Shown: positions 32,982 to 41,815, numbered from the stretch's first letter. The stretch is DNA of 41,815 nt from Paenibacillus polymyxa (GCF_018614975.1 NZ_JAGGNR010000006.1:1-41815); one strand, 5' to 3'. The notes: a model not told the origin generated them from the sequence alone. Numbers and translations: made by a program.

Positions 32982-33188
32982 ATGGAAATTTCACTGGATA
33001 TGATCAAAGACAAAGTCGAATGCTTGCAGGCTTATGACTTCCGTGAACTGGAACGAGCGATCGAAGAACGAATCGGAATGAACAAAGCATTAATGCTGCG
33101 CGTGAAGCAAGTTCAGCATCAAGTAACGTTTGACCCTATTCATACCAAAATGTTATATAGTGCAATTGTGCATTTTGTCGTAGATTGA
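32982..33188 (+). CDS. DUF2536 (YrzA-like) small protein, 68 aa
   Basis: Small conserved protein that matches the Bacillus YrzA / DUF2536 pattern: ISLDMIKDKVE at the start, then ALMLRVKQVQHQ, and a closing YSAIVHFVVD strand. The function is unknown. The ribosome site AAGGAGG is about 11 nt from the ATG. It is a single-gene unit with a very strong terminator, so it is probably expressed independently. Confidence 0.8.
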   Translation: MEISLDMIKDKVECLQAYDFRELERAIEERIGMNKALMLRVKQVQHQVTFDPIHTKMLYSAIVHFVVD

Positions 33189-33212
33189 TGGAGTATAGGT
33201 AAGTTGATGGGA

Positions 33213-33260
33213 AGAGCAAAAACCGGATTGATCCATGCTCAATCCGGTTTTTGCTCTGTT
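33213..33260 (+). terminator. Terminator of DUF2536 gene
   Basis: Two 18-nt arms, 33213-33230 and 33240-33257, are perfect reverse complements around a 9-nt loop. The right arm contains a run of five T. The stem is symmetric and may work from both sides. Confidence 0.88.
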
Positions 33261-33316
33261 TCGTGAATAAGTATTTTTTCAAACTGTGTATTATAAAATT
33301 GATTAACTTAACTCGA

Positions 33317-33340
33317 CTATATAAGTTCAACTAAAGAATA
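33317..33340 (+). repeat. 24-bp dispersed repeat, copy 2
   Basis: Matches 14831-14854 at 23 of 24 positions. Here it lies 13 nt from the end of a decayed IS630-type transposase, so the rest of the repeat may have been replaced by the insertion. Confidence 0.6.
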
Positions 33341-33352
33341 CTGGCTTGGGGC

Positions 33353-33855
33353 TCACGAGAGATACGTTCCAGGAATCCTCTCACATTCCTGAGAATCCAT
33401 AGTAATTTTTCCGCTTGGATAGGCAGAAAGAATCTGCAGAAGAAAGGTCAGAAACGTCTCGGAATTATAGCGCTCATCTTCCGTCCAATGAATCTGTCCT
33501 ATTTCATACTTGAGAGTCACGTCGCGAGTAACTTCACGCCCCGATGTTTGCCTGTCGTGGGAATGATCCTCTGTTTTCCTTTCAGAAACCAAGTGTGCTG
33601 CAAGGCCCGGTAGTCAGTGATCGTGAACTCATCTTCAAACAGAAGGTGGTCAATTTCCCCAATTTCGAGTTCTTTTTTATTCGTGAAATATCTCTTCCTG
33701 AAATCGTTGCTGTTTGATCGGGTCGGCAGCAGCCAGCGTGTAGGTCGACTTCGCAACTTTCGCAGCCATAAATCAACATCGCGGCTTAGTTTTACAGCAT
33801 CGTTGGACGTTCCGAATTGCACATCTGAACTAACCTTCAGCGCATTCTGTGCCAC
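33353..33855 (-). pseudogene. Remnant of IS630-family transposase
   Basis: Two overlapping frames read on from one another. 33855-33517 gives LLFEDEFTITDYRALQHTWF and GKQRIIPTTGKHRGVKLLAT, which contain the first catalytic Asp of IS630 transposases. After a frameshift near 33520-33560 the frame ending at 33353 continues with GQIHWTEDERYNSETFLTFLL and AYPSGKITM. The expected LDNARIHH segment with the second Asp and the rest of the C-terminus are absent, as is a recognisable N-terminal DNA-binding domain. The copy therefore has a frameshift and is truncated at both ends. It sits at the left border of the NRPS locus. Confidence 0.8.
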
Positions 33856-33887
33856 ATTGTACTGTTGACGTCAGTTCGAGTCGCTCA

Positions 33888-34607
33888 TTATTGTCCGGCT
33901 GTATCCAGCTTTCGTTTGTGAAGCATGAACAAAAACAACACAGTGAGAATAGCACCATATAAAAGTGATGCTCCTATTACTGAAAGTTTGCTGAACAGCG
34001 TTTGTGATTCGTAATCAACTAGCACATTTATAGTACTGTTTAGAGGAGGCAGCAATAGAATTGCTTTTTTCAACCCATCAGGCAAAAAATTCTCAATTCC
34101 CTGTACAGAAAGCGTAATAACAATGAGAACACTTAACATTAAAAAAGACATTACGCGGGAACGAATAAATTTAGAACTGAACCAACAAGCTAGAGCGATT
34201 CCCAACCAAGATGAAGCAACATGGTAGAGGAGGGACATGCTTAGTTCTTCGAGGCTAGGATTTCTATCGAATTTTTGGAATATGGCTGGAAAAAAAACAG
34301 CATATAGAGCCAGGGGAACTGAAAAAATCCAACTATACAACAATTTTGAAATATAAAGTTTTAGTAAACTTCCACTATGCAGCATAGTTACCGATTCCTG
34401 ATTCGCCGTTTCGATATCAATAAGCGTATAACAAATAACTGCAGAAACAATAAATAAAAAAGTTGTGGAAAAGGCATAACTGGCCATCACGGGGTTCGGG
34501 ACTACACTATACACAAAAATGATACCTAGAAAAAAAACAAAAGTAGCTGGCCCATAGCGATAAGAACGCATGAAACAAGTATGTAAAAATGATATCAATG
34601 AAGGCAT
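33888..34607 (-). CDS. ABC transporter permease (ABC-2 / BcrB-like)
   Basis: Membrane protein of 239 aa with about six hydrophobic segments, the first at roughly residues 20-38. It has no recognised soluble domain. Its start overlaps the stop of the ATPase gene by 1 nt (TAATG), so the pair forms one transporter. BcrAB-type pairs often give producers resistance to their own peptide antibiotic, which suits the NRPS locus, but the substrate is not shown. It is the last intact gene before the IS630 remnant. Confidence 0.8.
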   Translation of the reverse strand: MPSLISFLHTCFMRSYRYGPATFVFFLGIIFVYSVVPNPVMASYAFSTTFLFIVSAVICYTLIDIETANQESVTMLHSGSLLKLYISKLLYSWIFSVPLALYAVFFPAIFQKFDRNPSLEELSMSLLYHVASSWLGIALACWFSSKFIRSRVMSFLMLSVLIVITLSVQGIENFLPDGLKKAILLLPPLNSTINVLVDYESQTLFSKLSVIGASLLYGAILTVLFLFMLHKRKLDTAGQ

Positions 34608-35461
34608 TATCTCAGCTCCTTTCTTGTTAGGCTTATGATCTCTCCACCTTTATGTACAAACTCAGGTAAAAATTCACGATAATCTTTATGCATAAAGGTA
34701 AACAACATATAGCCGCTATCACCTGTTTTATACGTAATATCTGGAAACAGGTTGGGAAGGAGATCCACTACGTCCTGATTTAAAACACCTTCCAGTTCAA
34801 AATAAGCACCCTTCTGATCTGAAGAACTATCTACATCCTCCTTCGTTAATCTTCCTTGCCGAATCCAGTACGTGCTACTCTCCAATTGACTTGCCAACAA
34901 CGGATCGTGAACAGCTGCCAAAATTGATGTTCCTTGAGATTTTATTTTCTTCAGTGAATGAAGCAAATGTCCTGTTGATTCTTTGTCCAATCCTGAAAAG
35001 GGCTCATCCAATACAAGGACATCAGGCGTTTTAATCATAGCTTGCATTAAATTGGTTTTTTGCAACATTCCTTTTGAGAAATGAGTCATCTTCAAACTAT
35101 CACTTTGCTCAAGATTAAAAAACAAATGCAATTCCCTAATGCGGTCTTTAAGATTTCTTTTAGGAATATCCGATATTCTTCCCATATGTGTCAAATACTC
35201 AGTTGAAGTCATCCTTAGTTTTGATAGTCGGTCAGGTGTATATCCAATTACTAGATTAGAGTGCTTAAGCAACCGTTGTCCCGAAGTTATTGGGATTAAT
35301 CCACTCACGATCCGGAGCATCGTACTTTTTCCGGATCCATTACTTCCTCTTAAAATAATACAGTCTCCTTGACTAATCGTAATTGAGATATCTGATAAGA
35401 CCTCTCGATTACCGTATTTCTTGGTAACTTCTTTTAAAGTTAACAGCGACTCAGTTGTCAT
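34607..35461 (-). CDS. ABC transporter ATP-binding protein (BcrA-like)
   Basis: Cytoplasmic ATPase of 284 aa. Walker A is GSNGSGKST near residues 39-47, the signature reads FSKGMLQK (the SKGM form common in BcrA/YtrB-type ATPases), Walker B is LVLDEPFSGLD near 154-164, and the His switch is in AAVHDP. The C-terminal 75 residues after the core form an extra domain with no clear relative. It is coupled to the permease gene that follows. The 105-nt gap upstream is very A+T-rich and separates the pair from the thioesterase gene, so it may have its own promoter. Confidence 0.9.
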   Translation of the reverse strand: MTTESLLTLKEVTKKYGNREVLSDISITISQGDCIILRGSNGSGKSTMLRIVSGLIPITSGQRLLKHSNLVIGYTPDRLSKLRMTSTEYLTHMGRISDIPKRNLKDRIRELHLFFNLEQSDSLKMTHFSKGMLQKTNLMQAMIKTPDVLVLDEPFSGLDKESTGHLLHSLKKIKSQGTSILAAVHDPLLASQLESSTYWIRQGRLTKEDVDSSSDQKGAYFELEGVLNQDVVDLLPNLFPDITYKTGDSGYMLFTFMHKDYREFLPEFVHKGGEIISLTRKELR

Positions 35462-35547
35462 TTTTCCACCGCCTTATAAAAATCATTACAACTTTAGATT
35501 AACACAATAATACAAGAAATAGGTATATAATGTATTTTAATGACATA

Positions 35548-35565
35548 TTATTTATTTCTAAATAA
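35548..35565. terminator. A+T-rich hairpin after thioesterase gene
   Basis: TTATTTA and TAAATAA pair around TTTC directly after the thioesterase stop. The stem is weak (all A-T pairs) and lacks a T-run, so termination is doubtful. Confidence 0.3.
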
Positions 35566-35566
35566 T

Positions 35567-36271
35567 TCATGGATAATACATTAAACTACAGGTCTGATTT
35601 ATGATATGTGTAATCTCTTTAATATGCTGGTCAATGAAAAAATGTCCTCCATCATACATATGAAGCTGGAAATAGTCACCGTAAAGCCGCCATTCTTCTA
35701 ACTCTTCCCTAGAGATTTCATCTTCATGCCCACCAAAAACTGTAATTCCACAGTTTAATTTTTGTATGGGTCCTTCAAACAGGTAAGTATCACATATCTG
35801 AAAATCAGCTCGTAAAATCGGCTCAAACAGCTCAAATAAGCTATCTTCCTTTATCATCTCAATGGGCATCCCGCCTAAACGAGCTACCGAATCCTTGAAG
35901 GCTTGTCGACCTAAACGATGAGTCTGTATCTCCTCTCTTACTCTTAAATGTGGCGGCTTCATACCAGAAAGAAAGAGATGATAGGGACTCATACCTTCCT
36001 TTGCCTTGATGTGGTTAGCCAACTCCCATGCGATTAAGCTTCCCATGCTATGTCCCAAAAAGACAAATGGTTCATCTCTTAATTCTGTTCTTATTCGCTC
36101 GTAAATATCTGCAACCATATTATCCATATTTGTAAAACAACGACTTCCCAGAAGTGAACCGCGTCCTTTCAACTCCACAGGGCGAAGTTCAAGGAGGGGT
36201 GAAAAATATTTTTTCCATTTTAAATATACCGTAGCAGAACCGCCTGCATGAGGAAATGAATATATTCTCAT
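35567..36271 (-). CDS. Type II thioesterase (NRPS editing)
   Basis: Alpha/beta hydrolase of 234 aa of the GrsT/SrfAD kind, which removes wrong acyl groups from stalled peptidyl carrier domains. It begins with IYSFPHAGGSA. The nucleophile Ser75 is in GHSMGS, an Asp is expected in the GHEDEIS segment near 185, and the catalytic His is in YDGGHFF near 212. It lies 38 nt after the second ABC exporter gene and belongs to the NRPS operon. Confidence 0.94.
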   Translation of the reverse strand: MRIYSFPHAGGSATVYLKWKKYFSPLLELRPVELKGRGSLLGSRCFTNMDNMVADIYERIRTELRDEPFVFLGHSMGSLIAWELANHIKAKEGMSPYHLFLSGMKPPHLRVREEIQTHRLGRQAFKDSVARLGGMPIEMIKEDSLFELFEPILRADFQICDTYLFEGPIQKLNCGITVFGGHEDEISREELEEWRLYGDYFQLHMYDGGHFFIDQHIKEITHIINQTCSLMYYP

Positions 36272-36309
36272 TGATCATGTCTCTTCCTTTCAAACCACTT
36301 GTAAAAAAA

Positions 36310-38046
36310 TTAAGAAGTGTGATAGACGTTATACAACGAACGATATTTTCCCTTTTGTTTCATCAATGTTTCTGGAGAACCGTATTGTATCAGTTTGCCT
36401 CCGTCAAAAACGAGAACCAGATCTGATTTCACTGTCTCATCAATCTTATGTGTAACCGAGATCGTTGTCCTGTCCTTCATGAATTGTTCCAATGCCCGGC
36501 TGACTATCCTGGAAGATTCTTCATCTAAAGCTGATGTAGCTTCATCTAATATAAGAATTGGTGCTGATTTAAGGATTGCCCGCGCAATAGCGATACGTTG
36601 TTTTTGCCCGCCTGATAGACTGGCTCCTCCATTGCCAAGGAGAGTCTGGTACCCATGCGGCAGCTCCATAATGAATTGATGGGCATTAGCTTTCTTGGCT
36701 GCTTCATATATTTGGTTCATGCCTTCCTGCATGTTACCCAAACGAACGTTCTCTTCGACAGTGCCAGGAAAAATGTAAGGATCTTGGGAAACAAGCGCCA
36801 TCAGGTCATTGCGGATGGAAGGCTGGACTTCTTCTAAATCCATATCGCCAAGTGTAATGTTTCCGGCTGTAGGACGATAAAAACCGAGTAATAGTTTCAG
36901 AATCGTGCTTTTGCCGCTGCCACTGGCACCAACAATAGAAACGTTTTGTCCCGTTGATATAGTGAAGCTGGCCTCCTTAATGCCTTGGTTGCTATTTTCA
37001 AACTGAAAGGATACTTGATGAAAAGATATTTGCTTTTGTGTAGCTACAAGCGCCCCTTTTCCGTGGTCCTTTTCGGGTACTTCAGACAGGAAGTCTCTGA
37101 TTCGCTTTGCGCCGGAAATTCCTTGAATCACCTGGGAGTATTGAGTACCTAACTGCACAAGAACAAAGCTGATGTTAAATTGCAATTGAATAAATGCCAT
37201 GAGTGTCCCCAGATCAAGTCTACCGTCAGCAATCAGAAAAACGCCAGCCACTAGTAATCCGCCAAAGCCAATGAAACCGGAGAGAGCATTAATACCATCC
37301 CTGATAGCTGCCAGTCCACTAAATATCGTCGTATCCGAAACCAATTCAGATGCACCTTGCTCATACCTTCTTCGCAAATATTGGCTTTTCGGAAACATTT
37401 TGATAAGGATGCTCCCATGAAAAATATCGATATATCGTTCAGAAAGAATGGCTTTCAAAGCCTGTACTTTATCACTTTGCACCTTTAGACGCCGATTTAA
37501 AAGAACGTTAATACATTGCAAGCCTCCGTTAACTAAAATCAATATGATGGCTAATCGCATATCGAGCCACATCATGGCACCAATCGTCACTATGCCTAAA
37601 ACAAGGTAGTAAATATAGTTGCGCAATCGATCTGTCAATGTTTTTTCAACGATAACCAAGTCGTTTGTAAATAATGAGAGCACGCTCTCACCATGATTCC
37701 GATCATAATAAAGAAGTGGCATACGCATCAGATGAGCAACCAATTGATTACGCATCTCGTAAGACCAATGTTTAATCGTTTTCCAAGTTAAATAAGCAAA
37801 GAAAGGGGAAACTAGGATAGCTATACAAAAACCAAATGTAATGATAGATAGTCCCGACCAGAAACGTGCTGTTTGTTCATCAACAATGGCATCAACAATC
37901 GCTTGCAGCCCAAATGCCATGGATACTGATACAGCCGAAGTAAGCAAGCAATCTATAATAATTCCTATGGCGTAGGGGACAACTGTTTTTTCTCTAATCT
38001 GTAAGAGAACGAATAAATCATTGAATTGTCGAAAGTATCTTCTCAT
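36310..38046 (-). CDS. ABC exporter, membrane-ATPase fusion (second half-transporter)
   Basis: Half-transporter of 578 aa: six membrane helices in residues 1-310 and an ATPase domain from about 335. Walker A is GASGSGKST, the signature is LSGGQKQR, Walker B is ILILDEATSALDEESS and the His switch is in SVTHK. All catalytic positions are intact. It overlaps the first exporter gene by 4 nt (ATGA), so the two probably form a heterodimer. It is placed between the NRPS gene and the type II thioesterase gene, so export of the peptide product is the likely job. Confidence 0.92.
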   Translation of the reverse strand: MRRYFRQFNDLFVLLQIREKTVVPYAIGIIIDCLLTSAVSVSMAFGLQAIVDAIVDEQTARFWSGLSIITFGFCIAILVSPFFAYLTWKTIKHWSYEMRNQLVAHLMRMPLLYYDRNHGESVLSLFTNDLVIVEKTLTDRLRNYIYYLVLGIVTIGAMMWLDMRLAIILILVNGGLQCINVLLNRRLKVQSDKVQALKAILSERYIDIFHGSILIKMFPKSQYLRRRYEQGASELVSDTTIFSGLAAIRDGINALSGFIGFGGLLVAGVFLIADGRLDLGTLMAFIQLQFNISFVLVQLGTQYSQVIQGISGAKRIRDFLSEVPEKDHGKGALVATQKQISFHQVSFQFENSNQGIKEASFTISTGQNVSIVGASGSGKSTILKLLLGFYRPTAGNITLGDMDLEEVQPSIRNDLMALVSQDPYIFPGTVEENVRLGNMQEGMNQIYEAAKKANAHQFIMELPHGYQTLLGNGGASLSGGQKQRIAIARAILKSAPILILDEATSALDEESSRIVSRALEQFMKDRTTISVTHKIDETVKSDLVLVFDGGKLIQYGSPETLMKQKGKYRSLYNVYHTS

Positions 38047-39758
38047 ATATTCATTCCCTCACCAGAAGGCAGTATCATTTTTCCGTTGACTTCCTTCATC
38101 TTCAAACCTTCCAAATCTTTAACCTGATGCAATTTTCCTTTGTTTAGATAGAGCACTTGGTCTACATGACGAAGCATGGACAAATGGTGAGTAATGACGA
38201 TAATTGCCATTCTTTCTTTCATTTTAGCGAGTGCAGCCCATAAGCTGGCTTCTGATTGTGCATCAAGGGCGGAAGATGGTTCATCCAGCAATAGAACCGG
38301 AGCCTTTTTTAGATATGCACGGGCGATGGCTAATCGCTGCATTTGTCCCCCTGATAAGTTTTTTCCTCTTTCCTGAATCTGTGTATCATAGCTGTACGGC
38401 AAAGATTGAATAAATTCATCTGCTCCGGCAATGATTGCTGCTTCTATAATTTCTTTGTCGCTAGCGTCAGGATCACCCAAGGCGATGTTTTCTTTTATCG
38501 TTCCCGGAATCAGGAATTGCTCTTGTGTAACGATGGCAATGGAATTGCGGTAGTCTTCAATACTTGTCTCCGTTATGCTCCTACCTGCAATTTGTATCTT
38601 GCCAGATTGCGGTTGAATAAACCCGCATAATAAATTAAATATAGAGCTTTTGCCGCTTCCGCTAGCTCCGCAAAGAGCAGTGATGCTTCCTTTATTAGCT
38701 ATAAAAGATCCTGATTTTGTTACTTCTACGCCATTCTCATAACTGAAAGTCACATGATTAAAATCGACAGTCGGATTACTCTCAATCGCTTTTCTCACAT
38801 GTTTGTTTCCTTGCTCTGGTACAGTAGCAATCATGTCAAAGATACGTGTTACAGCTGCTCTTGTTATCTGAATCTGAGCCGCTGCTGATTGCATCACTGT
38901 TATAGGTTGAACTAGGTAGTTCAGCAAGTAGATAAAAATTAGGAGGTCTTCCACACGCATCTCCCCTTGCATCACTCTTTGTCCCCCAAAATACAAACAG
39001 ATAATAAAAGGTATACTCTGCACCGCAACCGTCACTCCACGTATCCATGAGCGGGCTCTTGAAACAGCAAGCTGCTTTATCAGCACTTTCTCTGCTAAGT
39101 GTTTATACCGTTCAATCCAGTAGCTTGCCAAATTATAGTTTTTAATTTCTTTGACTCCGTAATACAGGTCTCCGACCATACTATTTGCTGATCCGAAGAC
39201 TCTTTGAGATTCCTTGGTACCTCGTTCTATTGGCCTCGATATTTTTTGTACTGCATATGAAGAAAGAGGAACAATAAAGGAAACTAGCAGGAGAAATTGC
39301 CAATCAATCAGACTTAAGTACACTAGTGAAGAGATAAAGATTACGGGTTGATATATCAGATTCGGCAGATGAATTTCCAAAAACTCTTGTACGTCAGAAG
39401 TATCTGATGAAAAGACCGTAGAAGAGTGCCCCGAAGTGTAGTTCCCTTTTCGAGAAATAGACATATCAGCAGCAGAAGCAACCAGTTCATCACGTATTTT
39501 TGTTGTACATTTGACAGCGTACATTGTACTTGAGTATCTGCCTATCATGATTGAGACAACTCCTATGAATGCACATAAAAAAATAATAATTGCCAAAGGC
39601 GCTAATGAGTTGTTGTCTTTATTCAAAAGTGCCGTCACGATCCTATTCAGATAATAGACCAATGTCATATCGCTAACCGTTCGCAAAATTAATGTGCATA
39701 CGGCAAGACCAAACCAGCCTTTCCAGCGAAGGATATAGGGAAACAGTTTAGCTATCAG
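38043..39758 (-). CDS. ABC exporter, membrane-ATPase fusion (first half-transporter), probable CTG start
   Basis: Half-transporter of about 571 aa. ATPase motifs are Walker A GASGSGKSS near 362, signature LSGGQMQR, Walker B LLLDEPSSALD and the His switch in VITHH. The first standard start codon, TTG at 39686, gives 547 aa and cuts into the first membrane helix. The frame remains open upstream to a CTG at 39758 preceded by GGGGTGAG at about 6 nt. This adds 24 residues (IAKLFPYILRWKGWFGLAV and on) that look like the normal exporter N-terminus and bring the size close to its 578-aa partner. An ATG start is not available in this frame upstream. Confidence 0.85.
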   Translation of the reverse strand: MIAKLFPYILRWKGWFGLAVCTLILRTVSDMTLVYYLNRIVTALLNKDNNSLAPLAIIIFLCAFIGVVSIMIGRYSSTMYAVKCTTKIRDELVASAADMSISRKGNYTSGHSSTVFSSDTSDVQEFLEIHLPNLIYQPVIFISSLVYLSLIDWQFLLLVSFIVPLSSYAVQKISRPIERGTKESQRVFGSANSMVGDLYYGVKEIKNYNLASYWIERYKHLAEKVLIKQLAVSRARSWIRGVTVAVQSIPFIICLYFGGQRVMQGEMRVEDLLIFIYLLNYLVQPITVMQSAAAQIQITRAAVTRIFDMIATVPEQGNKHVRKAIESNPTVDFNHVTFSYENGVEVTKSGSFIANKGSITALCGASGSGKSSIFNLLCGFIQPQSGKIQIAGRSITETSIEDYRNSIAIVTQEQFLIPGTIKENIALGDPDASDKEIIEAAIIAGADEFIQSLPYSYDTQIQERGKNLSGGQMQRLAIARAYLKKAPVLLLDEPSSALDAQSEASLWAALAKMKERMAIIVITHHLSMLRHVDQVLYLNKGKLHQVKDLEGLKMKEVNGKMILPSGEGMNI

Positions 39759-39783
39759 TGATGCTCACCCCGTTTAAGATGGA

Positions 39784-39816
39784 TGACCGAAGAAAATGTA
39801 GCATTCTCTTCGGTCA
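39784..39816 (-). terminator. Intercistronic hairpin between NRPS and ABC exporter genes
   Basis: TGACCGAAGA and TCTTCGGTCA form a 10-bp stem with a further AATG/CATT pairing inside. On the minus strand no T-run follows, so partial termination or mRNA protection is more likely than full termination. Confidence 0.55.
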
Positions 39817-39822
39817 ATATGG

Positions 39823-41815
39823 TTAAAAAACAAAATCAATGTCCTCCATATTAGATACAGCCAATTCATGAGCAGCATGACCGAGGCTTATATCTTCAAT
39901 GGAAAGGTCACTATCCTTCAGTAATACAGTAAGAATTTCCAAATACTGATCGAGAAGTCTTTTGATCGTGGAAGACTTGAAAACATCCCTATCATACTTA
40001 ATACGGAGAGATAATGTGTCTTGATAGTCTTCTACAGAAAAGGTCAATTTAAACTTGCTGGACGCCCCTTCAAAAGGAATCGGTGTTACTTCAAAGTCCG
40101 TAACTCCTTTTCCTCCGAAGCTGGTTTCCAGTTGGAACATGGTTTGAAACAGCTGGACTTTTTTCTGATGAACTTCGGAGAGTCTGTCTACAAGTCTATC
40201 GAATGGATAGTCCTGATTTTTATAGGCATTTAGACATAACTCTCTTACCTCTGTCAGAAGCTGTTTAATGGTTTGCTTAGGTTGAACGGACAGACGCATA
40301 GCCAGCGTATTGACAAATAACCCTGGAACCTTCTCCATATCCGGATGTGTCCGGCCTGCTATAGGTGTGCCAATGATCAAATCTCTTTGTCCGATCCATT
40401 TATGGAGCAAGATATAGTAAGTAGTCATCATAGACATGAATAAGGTGACATTCTCGTTCTTGCAAAACTCTTTGATTTCACTGCTTAACATTGAATCTAA
40501 TTTTAATCTTTCGGTACCACCAGAGGTCTGATGCTTGTTCTGATCCGGATAATCAACCGGCAAATGTAACTCTGGTAACTGTCCCTGCATGTTCTGAATC
40601 CAATAGTCCCCCTGATCTGACAATGTGCCAGAAGTCAGCCTGTCTTCCTGCCATGCCGCTATATCTTTATAATGTAGCTGAATTGGAGCTAAGCTTTCCC
40701 CATTGTACAACCGCAAGAGATCTTCAACTAAAATCGGCATGGAGAACCCGTCACCAATGATATGATGCATATCAAACAAAAACAGATACTTATTTTCTGA
40801 CTGCTCGACGATCAAAGTTCTAAATAGAGGCGTTCGTCCAAGATCAAAAGGCCGAATATACGAGCGTATTAATTCAGAAGGTTGATCGTTGGATTTCAGG
40901 AACTCAAAATGAATCTCTAGATTTGACTGTACAACCTGTGTATACTCGCCTTCATGTAAATGAAAGGAAGTACGTAGGATTTCATGCCTGTCTGTCAGTA
41001 ATGTGAGAGCCTGTTCAAGGCGCTGTAAGTCTACATGGCCTTTAATCTGAAAAACGCCTGACATATTATAACTAATATCCTCAGGTGATTGCTGATGAAT
41101 AAACAACATCCTGCGTTGTGCTGCTGAAAGAGGATAGCGCTCCAGGCTTTTTACAGGTCGAATCTCGCTGAAGACGCCTCTGTCCAGATGCTCCATTTTT
41201 TTTGCTATCCCAGCGATATAAGGCTCCTTCATAAAACTTTCCAACCTAAAATTCACTTCATACAGCTTTGAAATTCTGGATGTAAGGATGGTTGCGTTCA
41301 GAGAATGACCTCCAAGGTCGAAGAAGTTGTTATGAATGCCAATCTCATCTTCTGGGATTCCCAGAATCTCAGACCAAAGGGCTGCCAGCTTCCGCTGAGT
41401 ATCGGTTTGAGGAGCCTCGTAGTATGTGCCTTTTTCATACCATTCCATGTTCAAGTCTGCCAATGCTCGGCGATCCGCCTTCCCGCTGCTGTTTAGCGGG
41501 ATAGACTCCAGCGGGATGATGTGCCCAGGCATCATATAGGATGGGACTCGTCTGCCCAGCTCTTCGCGCAGTTCTTCCAACTTCACTTCTCCCTGCGCCG
41601 TCACATAGGCGCATAGATAAGAAAGTCCGGCCCGGTCGGTCTTGCTGACGACCACCGCTTCTCTCACCAGACCGCTCTCCAGCAGTTGCTTTTCCACTTC
41701 TCCAAGCTCAATCCGGTACCCCCGGATCTTGACCTGATCATCCGTTCGTCCCAGGTATTCTATTTGGCCGTTCTCGTTCCAGCGCGCTACATCTCCCGTT
41801 CGGTACATCTTGCCT
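39823..41815 (-). CDS. Nonribosomal peptide synthetase, 3' end (A-PCP-C), partial
   Basis: Only the C-terminal 663 or so residues are in the window; the gene continues past the right edge. Counting from the Met at 41808, the end of an adenylation domain shows motifs A7 (YRTGD), A8 ([20 protein letters not shown]) and A10 ([11 protein letters not shown] near 106). A carrier domain follows, with the phosphopantetheine Ser169 in DLGGHSL. Then comes a full condensation domain (about 220-640) with [20 protein letters not shown], the active-site HHIIGDG at 348-354, and [13 protein letters not shown]. The protein ends with this condensation domain, without adenylation, carrier or thioesterase domain after it. 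The amino acid specificity cannot be read because the A3-A5 region lies outside. Confidence 0.95.
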   Translation of the reverse strand, partial: GKMYRTGDVARWNENGQIEYLGRTDDQVKIRGYRIELGEVEKQLLESGLVREAVVVSKTDRAGLSYLCAYVTAQGEVKLEELREELGRRVPSYMMPGHIIPLESIPLNSSGKADRRALADLNMEWYEKGTYYEAPQTDTQRKLAALWSEILGIPEDEIGIHNNFFDLGGHSLNATILTSRISKLYEVNFRLESFMKEPYIAGIAKKMEHLDRGVFSEIRPVKSLERYPLSAAQRRMLFIHQQSPEDISYNMSGVFQIKGHVDLQRLEQALTLLTDRHEILRTSFHLHEGEYTQVVQSNLEIHFEFLKSNDQPSELIRSYIRPFDLGRTPLFRTLIVEQSENKYLFLFDMHHIIGDGFSMPILVEDLLRLYNGESLAPIQLHYKDIAAWQEDRLTSGTLSDQGDYWIQNMQGQLPELHLPVDYPDQNKHQTSGGTERLKLDSMLSSEIKEFCKNENVTLFMSMMTTYYILLHKWIGQRDLIIGTPIAGRTHPDMEKVPGLFVNTLAMRLSVQPKQTIKQLLTEVRELCLNAYKNQDYPFDRLVDRLSEVHQKKVQLFQTMFQLETSFGGKGVTDFEVTPIPFEGASSKFKLTFSVEDYQDTLSLRIKYDRDVFKSSTIKRLLDQYLEILTVLLKDSDLSIEDISLGHAAHELAVSNMEDIDFVF

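Noticed and set aside
1..41815. CRISPR arrays, tRNA or rRNA genes, prophage or integrase genes
   Set aside because: No regularly spaced repeats, no cloverleaf-like sequence and no phage or integrase proteins were recognised. The holin-like toxin is a solitary type I toxin.

Overview
The window looks like chromosomal DNA of a Paenibacillus-type Firmicute. The signs are moderate G+C, strong GGAGG-type ribosome binding sites, LplA/LplB/LplC-type sugar transporters controlled by YesM/YesN two-component pairs, a TxpA-like type I toxin, a DUF4317 gene, a DUF2536 (YrzA-like) gene, and a peptide synthetase locus. All assignments come from reading the sequence; no database search was run.

Region 1 (1-13.5 kb, mostly minus strand) is a plant-polysaccharide utilisation locus. 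Read in the direction of transcription it holds: GH105 unsaturated uronyl hydrolase; GH112 phosphorylase; terminator; YesM sensor kinase and YesN regulator; terminator; solute-binding lipoprotein; two permeases; GH43 glycosidase, whose transcript may run off the left edge. A divergent AraC regulator lies next to GH105. The pairing of GH105 and GH112 suggests intracellular breakdown of rhamnogalacturonan-I oligosaccharides, with GH112 cleaving galactosyl-rhamnose by phosphorolysis. Cre-like palindromes in front of the binding protein and near GH105 suggest carbon catabolite control.

Region 2 (13.6-21 kb) holds a DUF4317 gene and a TetR-controlled divergent unit. In that unit an LpdA-type flavoprotein, a membrane-fusion protein and an ABC-2 permease form a minus-strand operon facing the tetR gene. 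Both promoters carry the same 17-bp operator-like motif over the -10 box. Next comes an unannotated type I toxin-antitoxin locus (25-aa toxin with a Shine-Dalgarno-masking hairpin and a predicted antisense RNA), then an AlkD-like DNA alkylation repair gene paired with an AAA ATPase.

Region 3 (21.3-33.2 kb) is mixed chromosomal content: GH27 alpha-galactosidase with a tiny zinc-ribbon protein, AraC regulator, type B carboxylesterase, OmpR-type two-component system facing a TVP38/DedA membrane protein, a MetE-like methyltransferase, an SF0329-like protein, an ankyrin-repeat protein, a tRNA-dihydrouridine synthase and a DUF2536 gene.

Region 4 (33.3-41.8 kb) is the end of a nonribosomal peptide gene cluster. 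The 3' end of an NRPS gene (A-PCP-C, ending in a condensation domain) is followed by two ABC exporters, a type II thioesterase and a BcrA-like ABC ATPase/permease pair. The left edge is marked by a decayed IS630-family transposase and a 24-bp sequence that recurs at 14.8 kb.
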